From Beta vulgaris subsp. vulgaris (Eukaryota; Streptophyta; Magnoliopsida; Caryophyllales; Amaranthaceae), in contig NC_079203.1 of the NCBI RefSeq assembly GCF_026745355.1, positions 40,800,992-40,864,991 of the forward strand: a DNA stretch of 64,000 nucleotides, given 5' to 3'. Within the stretch, counting starts at the first letter, position 1; each line of letters opens with the position of its first letter. Below are positions 30,101-40,012 of the stretch, in pieces. Under the pieces are notes generated by a model. It saw only the letters and a list, made by a program, of their open reading frames with translations, had not been told where the DNA came from and searched no databases. The position numbers and the translations under genes were made by a program.

Positions 30101-31121
30101 GGATGTTGCGAGGGCAATCATACTCCAGTTGAATTGTTCATTGTTTTCGTGCTTTTTGGTTACGTTGATTGATATGGCTTGTTCTTCGTCATATTCATGC
30201 ACGTAGATTTCGTCTTGAATTTTTCCACTGATTCCCCAAGAGCTCTGGAGGTCATTCTTTTTGGTGACAGGGTTCAAACTGAAAGCAGTCCGGGTTTTTT
30301 TATTTTCTTGGTTAGGGATGGGAGTAAGGGGAAGTGGGTTTGGGCGGTTTCGGAGGGGGTTGGATATGGGAAGGCTGAATTTGGGTGAGAGTAGGGTTAG
30401 GTCGAGGATTCGGAGCTGAGGCCTCCCTGTATGATCTGTGGTCTCTCAAGCTAAGACTAGAGCGGGGCAATGGGGGTTTTTGTTGGGGATTGGGGTAATC
30501 TCGTTTGGGGGGAAAGGGTGGGTGGTGTGGTGAGGGTAAAAAGATTTTCCTGTCTCTTTTTGCAAGTTGGACTATTACTCTAATCAGACCCACTTTTAGT
30601 CCATTCGCCATTTTGATAGCTTTTTGGGCAGATTCCGATTTGACGAATTGGACAAAAGCATATCTGACATAATGGTTTATTCGAATTTTTTAAGGGATGA
30701 AGATGTTTGTGATGGCTCCAAAGCGGTTGAACATGAGTTCGAGGTATGTTACGGTGATATCCATGGGCAAGGAGTCGATGAAGCATGCTTTGGGTGGTGA
30801 GTCATGGCGGTTTTTTGGTTTTCGTCTTTGAACTTCAGTCCACAGGTTGGGGTTGCCGGAAAAGTTTGGGTTTCTCTCTCTCTCCCTCTTGTCTCCCCCT
30901 CTCTCTCTCTAGACTCCATTTTTTGTCTTTTCTTTTTTAAATCGTAACAGTTTATTTATGTAATTTAATGTTTTTTCCACTAGTGTAATCTATATAAATA
31001 TATTAAAATGTCTGCATAACAGCATATATGCGCCACATGGCACTCTTCTTCTGCCACTAGAATTTTGTCACGTGTCTATTAATCAACAATAAGTCAGGTG
31101 ATCATTATTTAAAAAAATATA

Positions 31122-31380
31122 CTCCCTCCATTTCATTTTAATCTACACATTTACACTTTTCACGCATGTCAATGCAAACTTTTGAGGACATATATCTTTA
31201 GTTTTGTATTTGTAAAAATTATAAAAAGTACATATTAATAAAATACATACTAAGACGAATCTAACAAGATCCCACATGACTATGTTTTTATTCATGTATA
31301 AATCACAAACGAGGGTCAAAGTGCAATTTGTGAATAGTGTAAAATATCAAAGTGTGTAGATTAAAATGAAATGGAGGGAG
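31122..31380. mobile_element. Stowaway MITE
   Basis: A 259-bp element with 28-bp perfect terminal inverted repeats beginning CTCCCTCCATTTCATTTT, flanked by TA on both sides (31120-31121, 31381-31382). These are the defining features of Stowaway MITEs mobilised by Tc1/mariner transposases. The perfect TIRs suggest recent insertion. Confidence 0.93.
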
Positions 31381-31382
31381 TA

Positions 31383-32814
31383 TATGCTAAAGCTTGGGCT
31401 CAAACCCCTGACCTTAAGTACGGATTATCAAAGACTCACCATCTCATCTAACATATTTTAGCAATTCATATTTCCGCAAAAATATGTTAAGATATGATGT
31501 CCGATCCATAGAAGGGATGACAAGTCTTGGGAGCCTTAGGTACTCAGATATGAGGTGTTCGATTTGAGATGTAATTTAGCTAACCTCGAGGGGATGCATA
31601 TGAGGAAATCCACTCCTAAGCTTTATAATTAAGTTAGATAGGATGGCAAGGTGTAGTGAAAGCAATACATGGTAAATGTCAAAAATATGAACAATGGGAG
31701 AGCTATAAATTTCTTAAAAAGTTTCATAAAATCCCACCACCCATGACCGCCCCCGAACCGAACCTTACCCACACTCGTCCTTTCATGGTGACCATTACCC
31801 TTCCTAGAAACCACCACTTACCACGCCAACTACCTTAAATCCCACGCACCCCATCCCGGCCACCAACTGGCCACCGAAACTGAACAACGAAACTAACAAC
31901 AAAACTAGAGAAAGGGGTTAGGGGTGGGGTTAGTTGCCGTCGACGAGAGGGAATCGAGAAAGAGGGAAGGGAGAAGGGGAGGGAATCGAGGAAGAGGGAG
32001 GGTCAGGGGAGGGCGGCCGGGGAAGAGGGAAGGGCAGGGGGATCCGACAGAGAGAAAGGCGGGGGAGGGCGGGGAGAGAAGTCGAAGAAAAATGTTTTTT
32101 TTTTATATTCCTTTATTTTAAAAAACCAATCAGAAGGTGACATGTGGCAAGTCACCTTCTAAAACAAGTTATCAATTTCACAAACTGGTAAAAAGCACAT
32201 TTTGAGAAGATGGGGTATAAAGGTGGGATTGTTTCCAGATTTCGAAGTGGTGGGATTGTTTTGAGCAGAAGTGGCAAATGTAGGATTACTAGTTTCCATT
32301 ATTTTTCCTATATATATATATGTTAATTTGTAATCTTGCAAAGGTGAATTTAATAATTTGTTGATTTTGAACAAAATAGAAAGAAGACATAATTCATGCT
32401 CTCTTAAAACAAATATTAAACTAGCATAATAAAGGTTAACTTACCTTGCTTGAGACCTTTGTCCTTTAATTGTCCATCTTGAAATATAACTTGAATTATC
32501 TAGCTCTAGGTTTAATCAAGTATGGAGAGATATGTGGTTTAGTAAATATTATAGTCAAGTTCTGCCTCCATTTCATATAGTTTTGTAGTCGTATATACTC
32601 TCTTCGTTCAAAGATAATAAAATCTTTTTACTTTTATCTATGAATGTAGCTAATACATTGTTAGTAAAATAAGTTAATTCTTGTGTCAATTGTTATTTAA
32701 TTTTTTTATTGATTTATTATATTCATTATAACAGTCCATAAGTTAGTTATTTGTGTAAACACGATATATTATTCTTCCATGTTAGTTACCAAGACATCCA
32801 AATTGGTCGTCTCC
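31383..32814. other. Intergenic DNA with purine-rich block and one hairpin
   Basis: There is no convincing gene. A GA/GGC-rich stretch (about 31920-32090) yields spurious open frames. A perfect 10-bp hairpin, AGAAGGTGAC (32132-32141) with GTCACCTTCT (32151-32160), follows. It was considered as a Helitron 3' end, but the required CTRR end at the right distance is absent. A TACTCTCTTCGTTC sequence near 32597 resembles one end of a decayed Stowaway. Confidence 0.4.
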
Positions 32815-32817
32815 TTA

Positions 32818-33714
32818 GAGCACCATTAACCATGATTGAGGAAAAAGATCATGGAGGTGATTGAGAAAAAATGGGCCTTAACCACAATTGGGAAAAAGAT
32901 TGTGGGATGAATGAAGATGATTGAAAAAAAAAGAGATGGGACGAGTGAAATGGTGATCAGGCGTGGGAGTGGGACCCACTGCCTGATCTGAGGAAAATTA
33001 ATTTTTTTTTGGCTTTCCCCCAGCCAAAACGACGTGTTTTGGCTAAAAAATAGCCAAAACACGTCGTTTTGGCTTGGGGAAAGCAAAAAAAAATGACTTT
33101 TGTCTGATTTCTGACGCGTGTGTCAGATTTTCTGACGCGCGCGTCAGAATTTGACACTTGTCAAATTCTGACAGGTGAGAGAAATACTACAATTATAAAT
33201 ATTAAAAATGCAATATCTTAAAAAATACAAAGCAAAAAAAATAAAAAAATTGCCAATGGCTCTATTTTTCAGAGATCTATAAATAGAGACCCATTTTGTA
33301 ATATTTTGGATAAATTTTTTTTTCTAGCTATTTTCTAATTTTCTATAATTTTACTTATTTTATATGAAATATGTTCCACTTTTACACTTTTTTAAAAAAT
33401 AAACAATATTTTTGTACATTTAATTTACTTAATGCTAAAAACACTAATTATTTAATTATAAATTAATTTTTTTATCAATTAGTAATGAATATTTAATATT
33501 ATTAAAAAGTAAATAATAAAATATTATATAATGATGATGGGTGATAAGAGAGAAAAAGTAGTTGGGTGGTGTAAAAAAGTAGTTGGGATGATTGAAAAAA
33601 GGTTCATGGTTAAGGAGATGAGTGGAAAAAGATTGTGGGATGTTATTTTTTAGAGAGAGAAAGTTAGAAAGAGAGTGGGATGATTGAGCTTTTCACTCAT
33701 GAGTAATGGTGCTT
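32818..33714. mobile_element. PIF/Harbinger-type non-autonomous element
   Basis: An 897-bp element with ends GAGCACCATTA and TAATGGTGCTT (inverted, one mismatch at the first base), flanked by TTA on both sides (32815-32817, 33715-33717). A TTA duplication is characteristic of PIF/Harbinger and Tourist elements. The outer regions repeat purine-rich words such as GGGATGATTGA and AAAAGATTGTGGGATG in direct order. There is no transposase. A long hairpin lies at 33012-33084. Confidence 0.75.
33012..33084. repeat. Long hairpin inside the Harbinger-type element
   Basis: Arms of 23 nt pair perfectly (33023-33045 with 33051-33073; core GCCAAAACGACGTGTTTTGG) around a 5-nt A loop. With one mismatch the pairing extends outward to 34 nt (33012-33084). 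Smaller hairpins made of CTGACGCG..CGTCAG follow at 33108-33175. Transcripts would form near-perfect double-stranded RNA. Confidence 0.9.
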
Positions 33715-33717
33715 TTA

Positions 33718-34578
33718 GTTCTATACCTGGCCAATCAACCTAGATTTTGTGTTTGACATTGTTCATCTTTTATTCAAGGTAATTCCCCTCCCTTGTTCCA
33801 TCTAATATGTGATTATGACATGTATGTGATCTTGACTTCCATAATGATGGCTCACTTATGTCCTTTTCTATGTGGCATTTCCTATACAAACTTGGACTTT
33901 TATGTCAGTTTGGTTTGTGGCTTCAAGTTGGGCAAAAGACATTTTATAGGATTGTGAATAACTAACCTTTATTCAACCTTATCTGAAATAAGCTTGATTA
34001 TTAATTTGAATTTAAAATATACATTCTATTTTCCGTATTATTCAATTTATTCCAATCCAAGTTTTTTTCTCCAATCCAAATAAGTACTATAATTATATCT
34101 TTATTTTTTGAATTTGCATGTGTGTATAAATAAATGATATTTTAGAGGTAGAATGAAACCGAAATGACCAAATTTATAAGATTAGTCAGCAAAAGCATGA
34201 CAATCAGCCAAAGAAACTAGGTTGTGATTAAAATAGTTTGAAATACGTAAGAGGGTAGTTAAGATACGCGTCTCGCGTCTGTTTCACAGATTTGATACAC
34301 AATATTGAGGTCGAATAATGTAGTCGAAGGTCGAATGTTGAACTCAATCATGGAAGCATAGATTCGCTAACTGCATACATGGAAAATTGTCTCCTTTCCT
34401 ATTCACTTGGAAAAGCCTACACTAACTCGGAGACAAGATGATTAGAATGACAGAGAAAAAAAATCTTATCTTAAAGTATTATTTAGGACAGGATTTAATT
34501 TAGAGAGGTTTCACAAGAAAATTTTACAATGATCTTTTTAAGAAAAAAGCTACAATTATACTTTAACAATCCGTCTTG
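33718..34578. other. AT-rich intergenic DNA
   Basis: No gene, RNA gene or organised repeat recognised. Confidence 0.4.
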
Positions 34579-35064
34579 TATGGACCCGGTTCACACTAAA
34601 AATACTGTGGACCATGCTCAGGCACGTGACCGTTTAAAAAGTACTCACTTATACACTATATCAAAAATAGATACACTATATGATACATATGTACACTATA
34701 TCAAAAATAGATACATTATATCATAACTACGTACACTATATCATACAGAGGTACACTATATCCTATAAGAACACTATATCATAAGTAGGTACACTATATC
34801 CTATAGGAAAATATTTACTTAAACGCATTACAGAAACATACACTATATCAAAAATAGATACACTATATCAAAAATAGATACACTATATCAAAGTTAGATA
34901 TACTATATTATACATAGGTACACTATATCAACTTTAACATACACTATATCATTTTAACATATACTATATCATTTTAACATACACTATATCATATCAATAT
35001 ACACTATCCTAAACTCAAGTGATATGGATTGGGTGCACACTAATTAGTGTGCACCGGGTTCATA
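34579..35064. mobile_element. TIR element filled with TACACTATATCA repeats
   Basis: Terminal inverted repeats of about 22 bp: TATGGACCCGGTTCACACTA at 34579 pairs, with three mismatches, with the right end 35043-35064. Just inside the right end is a perfect 24-bp palindrome (35032-35055, GGTGCACACTAA and its complement). The interior is an irregular tandem array. No target duplication could be assigned and there is no coding capacity. The element class is unknown. Confidence 0.55.
34650..35008 (+). repeat. Irregular tandem array of TACACTATATCA
   Basis: About 18-20 copies of a 12-bp core TACACTATATCA are joined by short variable links (AAAAATAGA, TACATAGG, TTTTAACA), giving periods of about 18-20 bp. 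Confidence 0.85.
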
Positions 35065-35214
35065 TTAGTTTTTTTAATACTTTAATGTGAGCCATGCATT
35101 TGTACACGTAAGCAATATGTTATTTATGTTTAGATATTATAGATAAAATTAAATATGGTATATTCCTATTGTGTATGAGAATTAAGATTGACCTAGTTGT
35201 TGCGCAAATTTTAT

Positions 35215-36189
35215 TGGTGGACTCGAGACCACCATGTTCTCTGTGGTCTTGAAATGAAACGCGCACAACAACAATCAAAACGCCATGAATTTAAATAAAT
35301 TAAAAGAAAACAATACAGAAATCATTGAATTTCTTGCACAAATTGCGGCTGAGGAACTCCCCCAACATCGCTCCGAATTTTTTTTAAAAAAAAATTAAAT
35401 TACTATAGTATTATCTTTTTTGAGGGGCTACTATAGTATTATCTATTAGTTTTTCTTTTTTATAAACATTATTATCTATTAGTTTGATTAAACTTTCGCA
35501 AATTTTCTTTTAAACAAGGAACTGATTTAAAAATAAAATAAAAGAAAGAAGTACATGAAAAGTAAATGAAGGTATAAAAAAAAAGAACATCATACCGATT
35601 ATAGAGGAACATGTGCATATAATAGTTGATAAACAAAAAAAATATCAAAAATCACAATAATGAATAAAATCATAAAAAAAAAACATGAATATATCAAACA
35701 AAGAACATCATACTAATTCTAAAAGAACGTGTGCATATAAATTGAGAAACAAAAGGCTAAAAGTTCATAAACATGAAAAGAACATGAATATATCAAAAAA
35801 ACACATACAAATTATAAAAGAACATGTGTATATTATACTTGAAAAATAGAAGAATATTATAAAATTCGTAAACATGAAAATAAATATGAAAAAGAACATC
35901 ATTAAGGTATAAAATAAAGAACACTACTATACTAATTGTAAAAAACATGACAAAACAAAAACTAATAAATAATAGTAGTTTATTATCTTTTTTAAAATTA
36001 ACTATGATGTTATCGTGAGAGTGATTTGCCGCAATTCTTTGGGACTTATCAACCGCAATTCTCGCGGGTAGATTACCATTTTGTTTTTTTTTTAAAATTT
36101 ATTTCCTTTTCTTCAAAATTGCGTTTAATGTTTCACGCTATGCGTTTTGGAGTAGGACCACGTAGAGGAAGGTGGTCTCTAGTCCACCA
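35215..36189. mobile_element. TIR element with GGTGGACT..GAGACCACC ends
   Basis: The left end TGGTGGACTCGAGACCACC matches the inverted right end (36171-36189) with one mismatch. The match continues weakly inward (GTGGTC.., AAACGC..). The interior is AT-rich and includes three to four diverged copies of an about 115-bp unit containing AAGAACATCATACTAATT (about 35585-35960). No coding region is seen. A clear target duplication was not found, so the superfamily is open. Confidence 0.55.
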
Positions 36190-36573
36190 TCCACACTTTC
36201 GTGTATGGTAATCTACATACACCCGGCATGAAACGACAGTAATTATATAATGAAACGCTGCACAAGTACTATATGCACATACCCATTTACAAGTACTTTG
36301 TTTTACACCTTCGTGTTCTTTTTACGCTTAACAAATTTTTTTTTTATTTAGTTGAGGGGGAGATAAAACTTCTAAACGGTGCCGTTATCAAACAGGTTCA
36401 CAGAGAGCATCATGCTCTCTAGTGCACCTACAAATTTGCGACCTACAATAGCCTACAACTTGAGGACTCATACAGCCAAAAGGCATATACCAAGCTCTTT
36501 TTTCGGTAATTAGAGTATCATTTCATTTCAACTTCAAAATCAAAGGGTTCACCAGACACCAATACAATACTGC
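36190..36573. other. Spacer with a small palindrome
   Basis: No gene. AGAGAGCATCATGCTCTCT (about 36402-36420) is a near-perfect palindrome, and CTGC at the right edge belongs to the target duplication of solo LTR 2. Confidence 0.4.
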
Positions 36574-39500
36574 TGTAACACCCCCAAATTTCTCTCCTTT
36601 GGAAAACTTATTTTAATATAAAACTCCTTGACAAACTTGAGAGTATTACTGCCACATGATAACGTTAAAGCCTTTAATACTAACTACTAACTGAACTTAA
36701 ACTAATGCAGCGAAAATAACTTAAATAACTTCTCTTTATTGAAATATCTTTAATAAATTTTCTTTATTAATATAAACTTTATTGTACAACTATATAACAA
36801 TGGAAATAAAGAAAATAAAATAACAACTCCTTGACTAATTATGATTCCTCACTAGCTCCCCATATGAAGTATGCATCAATCAACCTGTAAATTCTGCTTA
36901 CCAAAAGGGTCATCACAGGGACAAAGCCATAAAACAAAACAAAACAAAATGCGTGTCAGTAAAAATATTGAGTACATGTATATGCGGAAATTTAAATACT
37001 TTATTAAACATTCAAAAATATTCATATAAACCTTCCTTGGGTACTTGTAATAACTTATATAATATAAAGTATATAACTTAATAAAACTCATTTTCCTTGC
37101 CTAGGTACCTTTCCTAAAGTGTGCACACCCCCCAAGTTTAGTATTCCTTACCGAGTCTATTACGAGGGATTACTACCTTGTCCACATGACTTATACAAAA
37201 AGTACATGGGTAAATAATATAATAGCTACCATTCTTGCTAATAAATAACAAGCCGTGGCCTCTTTATAAATTGTGATCGTAAAAGATCATATATCTAATA
37301 AAAATCCTTCTGAAATAATCCTCCTTTAAAAAGAATAATAATTCTTAAAACTTAGCCATATAAAGGCATAAAAAAAATAACTTGCTCAAGGGTTAACCTT
37401 TGAAAAATAATAATAGTTCAAAAACACTCCTTTTTAAATATTTAAACATGAAGTAAAAAGATCAAACTCCTTCTAAAATATTTGAATATAAATTCAAAGA
37501 TCAAACTTTATAAATATATTAAACGAAAGACACAATTCAAAGTTCATAAATAAAATTTATAAACATTCAAACATGCTCATATAAAACAGATCTAGATGCA
37601 GTTCATAATAATACTCATAAAAACATGTATTTCAATCCAAAATATTTTCCTAAAAACATGATACTACACTTACAAAACAATTATTAAAGATCTACAAATA
37701 CACGCACCTTGAAAATTAATAAGTACTAGGGAGAAAGAGAAAGGTAGGCTAAGAGGGAGAGAGAGTTTAAACTTGAGAAAAGAGATTTTCTCAAATTTGG
37801 TGTGAAAAATATGATGGGTGGAGACCCCTATTTATACTAGTTGGATAGGTAGAATCGGAATAGGATTAGGAAACTAAAAGATAGATTTAGGGAAAAAGAT
37901 AAACTAATGTAACTAAGATATAACTAATATTTACGCTTATCCAACTAAGATTAGAAAAAGATATAAATTAGGTCCATTTTTGGTGAGACGGACTCACGTT
38001 AGTGTTAACGTGAGACCGCTGATGTCAGCATGACATCAGCGCTAGTGCATCAAACCAACAATAGAATTACTTAAGCGTTTGGACCTATATATTAGTTATC
38101 CTAACCAAAAATTTATTCTACATGAATTAGTTAAGCGCTGGAGTATATTAATTGAGCGCTGGAGTATATAAGTTTTATCATAAAAATCAGATGATGTTAC
38201 AACATGGCGACCTAAGCTCGCAAATCGAAAGTTTGATGATTTCAGATCCACTGATTCTTAACCAAATATCAAAACTATAACCATAAAACCATGCATCATT
38301 GTTACTCATGAAATTAATAAATTATTATTTATATGTTATAATTATACTCTTTCAGTTATTTTATAGACTAAAACTATTAGCCATAAAACCGGAACTAAAA
38401 AACAAAAAGTCATAACTAATGTAAAAACAATAATAACTAAATACCCAAATATCATAACTATTTATCAGAAAACAATAACTAATAGCTAGAATCACAACTA
38501 TCAACCATAAAACCATAATTATTAACCACACTTAATAACTAATAACCTAAAAATCATAACTATATATCCAAATTTCATAACTATTAAGCAAAAGCTAACT
38601 ATGAATCAAAAACCATAACTAAGAGCCAAAAATATGTAACTAATTATTAAAATTCCTTAACTAATTGGAAAATTATAACTATAACTTAAAAATGACAAAA
38701 TCAGCCCCTTTGAGAATTATGTAACCCATCATCTTTATTCTCTCTCGTGGCTTCATTTAAAAGTGTTGTCTCATTTCAACAAAATAAATGGAACCCCAAA
38801 CCCAAAACCCCAACCTATTTCTCTCCCTCACTCACCATCCTTCTCCTCCTTCCTCTATTGCCGTCCTTTTTGTTGTCGCCTGTGCCGACGACATTGTCGT
38901 GTTCCGCTGCTGCTACCATTGGTGCTGTTGTTGGTTGTTCTTAGTCCCATTTTCGCTCTCCTTTGCTTTTGTGGTACTGCTGCCACCATGTTGCCTGTGC
39001 TCCTCCTCGTCGCCAGCGTGGGTCTTTTGTGTTGTCGGTGTTCAGGCGAAGCAACTGCTTCCATTCCCCTGCATTTGCTGCCCTCATTCTCTCTCCTCGG
39101 AAGGTAAAAGGGACTCGTCTCACGTTAGTGTTAACGTGAGACGGTCTTTTATAAGACTTTGTGTATAAATTATCCCATAATACATAATTATCTAAGATAA
39201 AATAATAAAAGATAATTCAAAATAACAAAAAGTAACACAACACAACCGCGTGAAAATTGAGAGGATGCGGCGAAATTTATTTATTTTTTTTCTTTTTCTT
39301 TTTCTTTTTATAAATCCTTTTTTTTCTAAACTTCTTTCAATTTTTGTTTTCTTTTCTTTTTGCAAACCTTTTTGAAATGATTTTTAAAATATTTTCAATT
39401 TTATTTTGAACCAACTACTTAAATGTAAAACTTAGGAAAGTTAGGCCCAAAATTTATTTGGGCTAAAATTTGTTTTAAATGCCCAAAACCCTTTTTTTTA

Positions 39501-39612
39501 TAAAAGCCTTTCTAATAAATTATAAGCCTTTTTAGTAAATAAAACCTTTTTTAAAACTAAAACTTTTATAAAAATATAAATAATAACTTACTAAAAAATA
39601 CGGAGTATTACA
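36574..39612 (-). mobile_element. Solo LTR 2 (3.0 kb, same family as solo LTR 1)
   Basis: It starts TGTAACACCCCC, ends GGAGTATTACA, and is flanked by a 5-bp duplication ACTGC (36569-36573, 39613-39617). Minus-strand reading shows a TTTTCGCTGCATTAG motif near its 3' end, suggesting minus orientation. It shares several blocks with solo LTR 1. It is about 550 bp longer and contains an extra segment bounded by matching hairpins (37985-39150). There are no retroelement genes inside. Unequal recombination between LTRs would explain a solo LTR. Confidence 0.8.
37985..39150. other. Hairpin-bounded segment within solo LTR 2
   Basis: Both edges carry the same hairpin, CTCACGTTA-GTGT-TAACGTGAG, at 37993-38014 and 39119-39140. 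Between them lie degenerate repeats of an ATAACTATTAACCA-like word (38270-38690). A more GC-rich stretch (38740-39100) follows that resembles a plant 5' UTR and coding start on the plus strand, with serine/leucine/cysteine-rich open frames in all three frames. It could be an inserted TIR element carrying host sequence. No target duplication was identified. Confidence 0.45.
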
Positions 39613-39617
39613 ACTGC

Positions 39618-39913
39618 AAACATAAATTGTCGTAGCCATTCAATGAATTTTACACTAAGCATCTGCCAAGCTTTAAAACATTATAAGAAACCGATGACTA
39701 AATAAAATCAATTCCCCACAAACTAAAACCAAGTGATTATTACAACTCTTTTATCACCATCTTTTTCATCAACCTTTGCTAAAAATATTATTTCACGAAA
39801 AAATAATTAATAGTTAAACTAAAGTCTTTCCACGAATAACCGTTTTTTGCATGTTTTGGTAATAATTTTGAAGTAAAATGTAATTTTTTTTCTAAATTAT
39901 ATATAAATTTCGT
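39618..39913. other. AT-rich DNA between solo LTR 2 and LINE C
   Basis: Nothing recognisable apart from the LINE C target-site copy at its right edge (39914-39931). Confidence 0.4.
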
Positions 39914-40012
39914 AAATTATAAAGTTTAATAGAAAATCGACTCAAATGTAGAGTTTTCTCCCGCGTTTTTTCTCTCTCTAAGTTTTCTCTCGGTTTTTCA
40001 AAAACCGTTGCC

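Larger units (their letters stand above)
26041..30919 (-). pseudogene. LINE B ORF1 with N-terminal RRM (broken and interrupted)
   Basis: The first ATG is at 30919, followed by a GA-rich stretch where the frame slips. Then comes an RNA-recognition motif: RNP2-like ACFIDSLP (about 30795) and RNP1-like YVRYAFVQF (about 30660), with one in-frame TAA between them. A proline-rich stretch follows (30590-30320). A DUF4283-like block is split by the solo LTR and by the truncated LINE (VWIKVYGVPLGGW near 27400, then RIGCVFGKVLSED near 26750). A proline-rich C-terminus runs to about 26040. ORF1 proteins of LINEs bind the element's RNA; the RRM replaces or adds to the usual zinc knuckle here. No zinc knuckle was seen. 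Confidence 0.75.
21345..30938 (-). mobile_element. LINE B, RRM-containing L1-type element (dead, itself split)
   Basis: A minus-strand LINE bounded by a 15-bp perfect duplication AAATCGTAACAGTTT (21330-21344 and 30939-30953). The 3' end is a short A-tail at the left edge. Order from 30.9 kb downward: ORF1, endonuclease, reverse transcriptase, zinc-binding region, RNase H. Two later insertions lie within ORF1: a 5'-truncated plus-strand LINE (26764-27361) and a solo LTR (27618-30100). Without these it is about 6.5 kb, a full-length size. Frameshifts and stops are numerous, so it is inactive. The RRM in ORF1 points to the clade of the Beta vulgaris BNR family. Confidence 0.88.
20565..30985. mobile_element. 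CACTA element 4 (subterminal TTGATCC repeats), split by LINE B
   Basis: The left end CACTAGTGGAAAAAAG at 20565 and the right end TTTTTTCCACTAGTG at 30985 are flanked by TAA on both sides (20562-20564, 30986-30988). Subterminal AATTGATCCGGT-like motifs follow the left end. After subtracting LINE B the element is only about 0.8 kb, a non-autonomous CACTA with a third, distinct subterminal motif. The insertion of LINE B at 21345-30938 lies close to its right end. Confidence 0.82.

Noticed and set aside
31924..32140. Arg/Gly/Glu-rich open frames
   Set aside because: Low-complexity purine-rich DNA open in more than one frame, with no domain.
32132..32160. Hairpin as a Helitron 3' end
   Set aside because: No CTRR terminus at the expected distance and no TC start found; the stem runs straight into an A-run.
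38747..39168. Three overlapping plus-strand frames rich in Ser, Leu and Cys
   Set aside because: All three frames are open at once because of a biased composition; there is no domain, and the segment lies in a solo LTR insert.
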